Positions 32,836-36,003 of a DNA stretch of 36,003 nucleotides are shown piece after piece. Source of the DNA: Burkholderiales bacterium UBA2459 (GTDB lineage: Bacteria > Pseudomonadota > Gammaproteobacteria > Burkholderiales > Burkholderiaceae_E); NCBI GenBank assembly GCA_002342365.1, contig DDPV01000018.1:95391-131393 (forward strand), written 5' to 3'. Made by a program: the position numbers and the translations under genes. The notes beneath the pieces are model-generated. The model was given only the letters and a program-made list of their open reading frames with translations. It was not told the DNA's origin and ran no database searches. Within the stretch, counting starts at the first letter, position 1, and the number at the start of each line of letters is the position of its first letter.

Positions 32836-34023
32836 ATGAACGACCACGCCATGAACCTTCAAGCCTGTATCGATGATCTAGGCACGCTGCTCGCTTTCGA
32901 CACCACCAGCCATCGCTCGAATCGGCCACTCATCGACTGGGTCGCCAACCGCCTCGAGGGACAGGGCTATCGGGTGATGGTGCAGCAAGCGCCGGATGAG
33001 GATAAAGCCAATCTCTTTGCCAGCATTGGCCCGGAGGATCAGGGCGGCTTGATGCTTTCAGCGCATTCGGATGTGGTGCCGGTTGCCGGTCAAAACTGGC
33101 AAAGCGATCCCTTCGTGCTGCGTGAAGCCGATGGCCGTCTTTATGGCCGCGGCTCTGCCGACATGAAAGGCTTTATCGCCTGCATGCTGCAAGCCGCACC
33201 GCATTTTGCTGCCAGCGCGCTCAAGGCGCCGGTGCATTTGGCTTTGTCCTACAACGAAGAAACCAACATGGGCGGGATGAAACAACTCGCCGCTGCGCTT
33301 GCCCAGACAGCCCATCCGCCGCGGGCCTGCGTGATCGGCGAGCCCACCAGCATGCAAGTGGTCGTGGCCAATAAAGGCGCCGCGATCTACCGCTTCAAAG
33401 TTCGCGGTTTTGAAGTGCATTCCTCGTTGCGCGATCAGGGTGTCAGTGCGGTGGAGGCTGCGGCGCAAATCATCGTCCGCTCACAAATGATTCAGGATCG
33501 TATGCGGCAGGACCTGCGCCACGATGGCTTTGACTTTCCCTACTCAAGCATTCACGTTGGTCGCATTGCCGGTGGCACCGCGCACAACATCACTGCGAAA
33601 GACTGCGAATTCATGCTCGAGATCCGGGCCCTTCCGGGTCGCGCTGCCGCTCCGTTCATCGCCGAACTCAAGCTTTGGTGTGAGCAGGAGCTTTTGCCCG
33701 CGATGCGCTCGATTGCTTCGGTAAGCGATGTGCAAATCGAAGAAATCACCGACAGCCCCAGTCTCGACGAACGCGGCAACAACCGACTTGCTCGCGCCAT
33801 GATGCCGCTTTGTGCTTGCCATGCCACGGGGCGGGTGAGCTTTGGAACCGAGGGCGGCATTTTGCAGGATGCTGGGATTCCGACCATTATTTGCGGTCCG
33901 GGGCAAATCAGCGTTGCGCATCAAGCCGACGAATTCGTGGAGATCAGTCAGCTCAAGGCCTGCCTTCACTATCTTGGGCAATTACGCGGCCAACTCGAGC
34001 GCGATCCCTCCTGCTTTTTTTAA
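32836..34023 (+). CDS. argE: acetylornithine deacetylase
   Basis: 395-residue M20 metallopeptidase-family enzyme that removes acetate from N-acetylornithine in arginine synthesis. Metal ligands and catalytic residues fit the family: H77 in SAHSDVVPV, D109 in GRGSADMKG, the Glu pair 141/142 in YNEETNMGG (the usual DEE reads NEE here), E169 in GEPT, and H362 in SVAHQADE. The dimerisation lid domain lies between about residues 180 and 290. Other M20 deacylases cannot be fully excluded, but overall similarity favours ArgE. It starts 21 nt after uvrA and ends 6 nt before ccmI. Confidence 0.9.
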   Translation: MNDHAMNLQACIDDLGTLLAFDTTSHRSNRPLIDWVANRLEGQGYRVMVQQAPDEDKANLFASIGPEDQGGLMLSAHSDVVPVAGQNWQSDPFVLREADGRLYGRGSADMKGFIACMLQAAPHFAASALKAPVHLALSYNEETNMGGMKQLAAALAQTAHPPRACVIGEPTSMQVVVANKGAAIYRFKVRGFEVHSSLRDQGVSAVEAAAQIIVRSQMIQDRMRQDLRHDGFDFPYSSIHVGRIAGGTAHNITAKDCEFMLEIRALPGRAAAPFIAELKLWCEQELLPAMRSIASVSDVQIEEITDSPSLDERGNNRLARAMMPLCACHATGRVSFGTEGGILQDAGIPTIICGPGQISVAHQADEFVEISQLKACLHYLGQLRGQLERDPSCFF

Positions 34024-34029
34024 TCGACG

Positions 34030-35340
34030 ATGTTTTTGCTGATCGGACTGTTGCTCGTCCTCGCGACGACAGCGGTCATGATTTGGCCGCTGCTCAGGCG
34101 CAGCCCTGCCGCTGATACCGGCCCCGACGACGAGGCGTTGGCCCGGGTATTCAAAGATCGGCGCGTCCTGATTCAACAGGAGCTTCAAAGCGGTCTGATT
34201 GAACCCCACGAAGCGCAGCGCGCCGAAGAGGCACTGGCTCAGGAACTGGCCGACCGCCTTCAAACATCAGCTCTTGAAAGTCCAAAGGAAACATCGGTCG
34301 AAAAAGCGAGGGCAAGCGCTGAGGCAAGACGACCCTGGCTTGCCGCGAGCATGGGCTTGTGCCTTCCTATCATCGGAATATGCCTTTACCTGATTAAGGG
34401 CAACCCCGAGCTCGCCATACCCGGCGCAAACCTCTCGGGTACCGAACAAGCCGGTTTGCGTTCCCTCGAGCTGCTGGCGCAGGACAAGGCCGGCTACCAG
34501 GCCCAGGTCGCACAATGGAAGCAGGATCTTGTTGCAAAGCCTGATGCGGTCAATACCTGGCTCAGCCTTGCGCTCTTGCACAAGGCAGCGGGTGATTACG
34601 GCGAGGCCTTACAAAGCTTCGGGGAAGCCCTCAGGCGCGGTGCTGATCAAGACGCCCGCAGCCTTGCCGAGTTTGCCGAAACGATCGCCCTGGCGCGCGA
34701 TAAACGCTTTGAGGGCGAGCCTTATGAACTGCTCAAACGCGCCATGACGATCGATCCAAACGATTCAAAAGTCGTCTCACTGATGGCCGCTGCGCACTAC
34801 CAGGTCGGAGAGAAAGCGCAAGCGCGGGCGCTGCTTGAGCAACTTCTAGCTGCCATGCCCCCAGAATCCGCTCAGGCCGAACAACTGCGCGCCCTGATCG
34901 CTAGCCTTCCAGGCGCTGCAAGCGCGACCGAGACCACCATCACGGTCAGTCTCGCGATTTCGCCGGCGATGCTGCAGGGCCTGGCACCCGCAGCGGTGCT
35001 TTATGTCAGCGCGCGCGCCGCACAGGGCCCCCGAATGCCGATTGCCGTGTGGCGTGCCAGGGTATCGGAGCTCAAGTTTGATGCGCAAGCGGACCAAGGC
35101 GCAGGGCCCGAACAATCTCACGCGCAAAAGACGCTGCAGGTCAAACTCTCCAACGCCGAGCGACTAGACCCTGCGCGAGCGCTTGACGGAGCCCTGTGGG
35201 TTGAAGCGCATATTTCGCAATCGGGGCTTGCAGGCAGGCAGGCCGGTGATCCCTTTGCGCAAGGGGCTTCCGCCGCACTGGGGCAGGGCAAGGCTCAGGC
35301 CAGTGTGCGGCTAAATATCGATGAACGTTATAAACCATGA
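34030..35340 (+). CDS. ccmI: cytochrome c maturation protein CcmI (CycH)
   Basis: 436-residue membrane protein that holds apocytochrome c for haem attachment by the CcmFH lyase. An N-terminal helix (FLLIGLLLVLATTAVMIWPLL) is followed by a cytoplasmic loop with the family segment LARVFKDRRVLIQQELQSGLI, then a second helix (ASMGLCLPIIGICLYLI). A periplasmic region begins with TPR-like repeats (TWLSLALLHKAAGDYGEALQ, EPYELLKRAMTIDPNDSKV and VSLMAAAHYQVGEKAQARAL), then a C-terminal beta-rich domain. In many bacteria ccmI is the last ccm gene; here it comes directly before ccmA. Confidence 0.9.
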   Translation: MFLLIGLLLVLATTAVMIWPLLRRSPAADTGPDDEALARVFKDRRVLIQQELQSGLIEPHEAQRAEEALAQELADRLQTSALESPKETSVEKARASAEARRPWLAASMGLCLPIIGICLYLIKGNPELAIPGANLSGTEQAGLRSLELLAQDKAGYQAQVAQWKQDLVAKPDAVNTWLSLALLHKAAGDYGEALQSFGEALRRGADQDARSLAEFAETIALARDKRFEGEPYELLKRAMTIDPNDSKVVSLMAAAHYQVGEKAQARALLEQLLAAMPPESAQAEQLRALIASLPGAASATETTITVSLAISPAMLQGLAPAAVLYVSARAAQGPRMPIAVWRARVSELKFDAQADQGAGPEQSHAQKTLQVKLSNAERLDPARALDGALWVEAHISQSGLAGRQAGDPFAQGASAALGQGKAQASVRLNIDERYKP

Positions 35341-35368
35341 AAACAGCAATAAGCTTGCAGGCAACCCT

Positions 35369-35454
35369 TTGAGCGCAGCAACAAGACCTGAGGACAGGGA
35401 TTGAGCGCATCAACAAGCTCCGAGACAAGCGTTTTGAGCGGCGCAGGAATCAGC
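35369..35454. repeat. 32/33-bp imperfect tandem repeat at the ccmA start
   Basis: Copies begin at 35369, 35401 and 35434, each opening TTGAGCG. The first two share TTGAGCGCA-CAACAAG and a later GAG; the third is more diverged. The second copy begins with the likely ccmA start codon. Confidence 0.6.
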
Positions 35455-36003
35455 CTGTCTCGCGGTCGACGTCGCCTCATGCACGATGTCAGCTTTTCGC
35501 TTGAAAGCGGCCAATGGCTTGCGCTAACCGGGCCCAATGGCTCCGGCAAGTCATCGCTTTTGCGCGCGCTTTGCGGACTGAGCAGTTTTGATGTGCAGCC
35601 TGCGCTGCGTTATGCCGGGCAGCCGATTGAAAACCTGGCAGGCTGCAGCAAGCTCCGGCTGCTCTTTCAGGGCCACGCCTCGGGCTGGAAGGATGGACTC
35701 ACCACGCTTGAGAATTTGCGCTGGCAGGCGGGCCTGGACCAGCAAGGCGCGAGGCCGATCGATGATCATGACTTGGTCGCTGCGCTCGATGCCTGCGGAA
35801 TTGCGACACAGCGTGAACTTCCCTTCGCGGTGCTGTCAGCCGGCCAGAGGCGCCGCCTGTCGATGAGCCGACTCTGGCTAGGCCTCAGGGCCCAGGCTGC
35901 TGGGGACGAAGGCGATGCAAACGCCCGCAAATCATGCTGGCTTCTCGATGAGCCGACTACCGCCTTGGACGATGAAGGTCAGACGCTGATGGGCCGCTTG
36001 CTC
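35401..36003 (+). CDS. ccmA: cytochrome c maturation ABC transporter ATPase CcmA, 3' partial
   Basis: ATP-binding subunit of the CcmABCD system, which releases haem-loaded CcmE during c-type cytochrome assembly. The first 201 codons are in the window. Walker A is LTGPNGSGKSSLLRALCGL, the Q-loop region is RLLFQGHASGWKDGLTTLENL, the ABC signature is LSAGQRRRLSMSRLWL, and Walker B is CWLLDEPTTALDDEGQ. No ATG lies at a sensible place. The TTG at 35401 has GAGGA 6 nt upstream and is preferred; a TTG at 35434, in the next repeat copy, is the alternative. It follows ccmI after 60 nt. Confidence 0.93.
   Translation, partial: MSASTSSETSVLSGAGISLSRGRRRLMHDVSFSLESGQWLALTGPNGSGKSSLLRALCGLSSFDVQPALRYAGQPIENLAGCSKLRLLFQGHASGWKDGLTTLENLRWQAGLDQQGARPIDDHDLVAALDACGIATQRELPFAVLSAGQRRRLSMSRLWLGLRAQAAGDEGDANARKSCWLLDEPTTALDDEGQTLMGRLL

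Overview
This window is a compact stretch of chromosomal core genes from a moderately GC-rich betaproteobacterium, most likely in the Burkholderiales. The evidence is protein content and gene order: a Rho of the beta-type sequence followed by a zinc-free L31 (rpmE2), a GT-C membrane glycosyltransferase, a MATE pump, orn, an M48 peptidase, rsgA, a CobD/CbiB-like protein, a CoA-pyrophosphatase-like NUDIX protein and rplS. An electron-transfer-flavoprotein operon and a double-length UvrA fit the same group. I see no insertion sequence, prophage, integrase or CRISPR array. The only gene-free stretch over 300 bases is the rho leader (about 3756-4099).

Layout. 1-1236: 3' part of a Na+/H+ antiporter-like membrane protein. 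1264-1397: tRNA-Thr(CGT) on the minus strand, whose 3' end is followed by degenerate 12-bp tandem repeats. 1466-2921: fkpB-ispH (minus), divergent from a radC with a degenerate N-terminus. 3756-5716: rho with a structured leader, then rpmE2. 5713-8858: glycosyltransferase and MATE pump, convergent with orn. 9504-11770: Ste24-like protease and rsgA. 11826-14059: rplS, NUDIX and CobD-like, all minus. 14315-16014: rpsP-rimM-trmD, plus. 16032-20577: a minus-strand operon for acyl-CoA oxidation (crotonase, etfB, etfA, acyl-CoA dehydrogenase). 20712-21824: mltB-type lytic transglycosylase. 21793-27117: minus-strand cluster ridA-recG-oxyR-cysM-EamA transporter. 27217-36003: plus-strand uvrA (1865 codons), argE, ccmI and the start of ccmA.

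Three things stand out. First, UvrA is two complete UvrA modules in one chain, with four Walker A/B and signature sets and four intact zinc sites. Second, the usual rpsP-rimM-trmD-rplS operon is split into two divergent units in a way that a simple inversion of rpsP-rimM-trmD explains, with back-to-back promoters in between. Third, short tandem duplications of 12 to 36 bp sit at gene edges again and again: the tRNA-Thr 3' end, the radC stop codon, the crotonase N-terminus, the mltB stop codon and the ccmA start. The clearest functional grouping is the oxyR-cysM-EamA-ridA neighbourhood, which reads as cysteine metabolism tied to peroxide sensing. I found no clearly novel multi-gene defence or mobile system.
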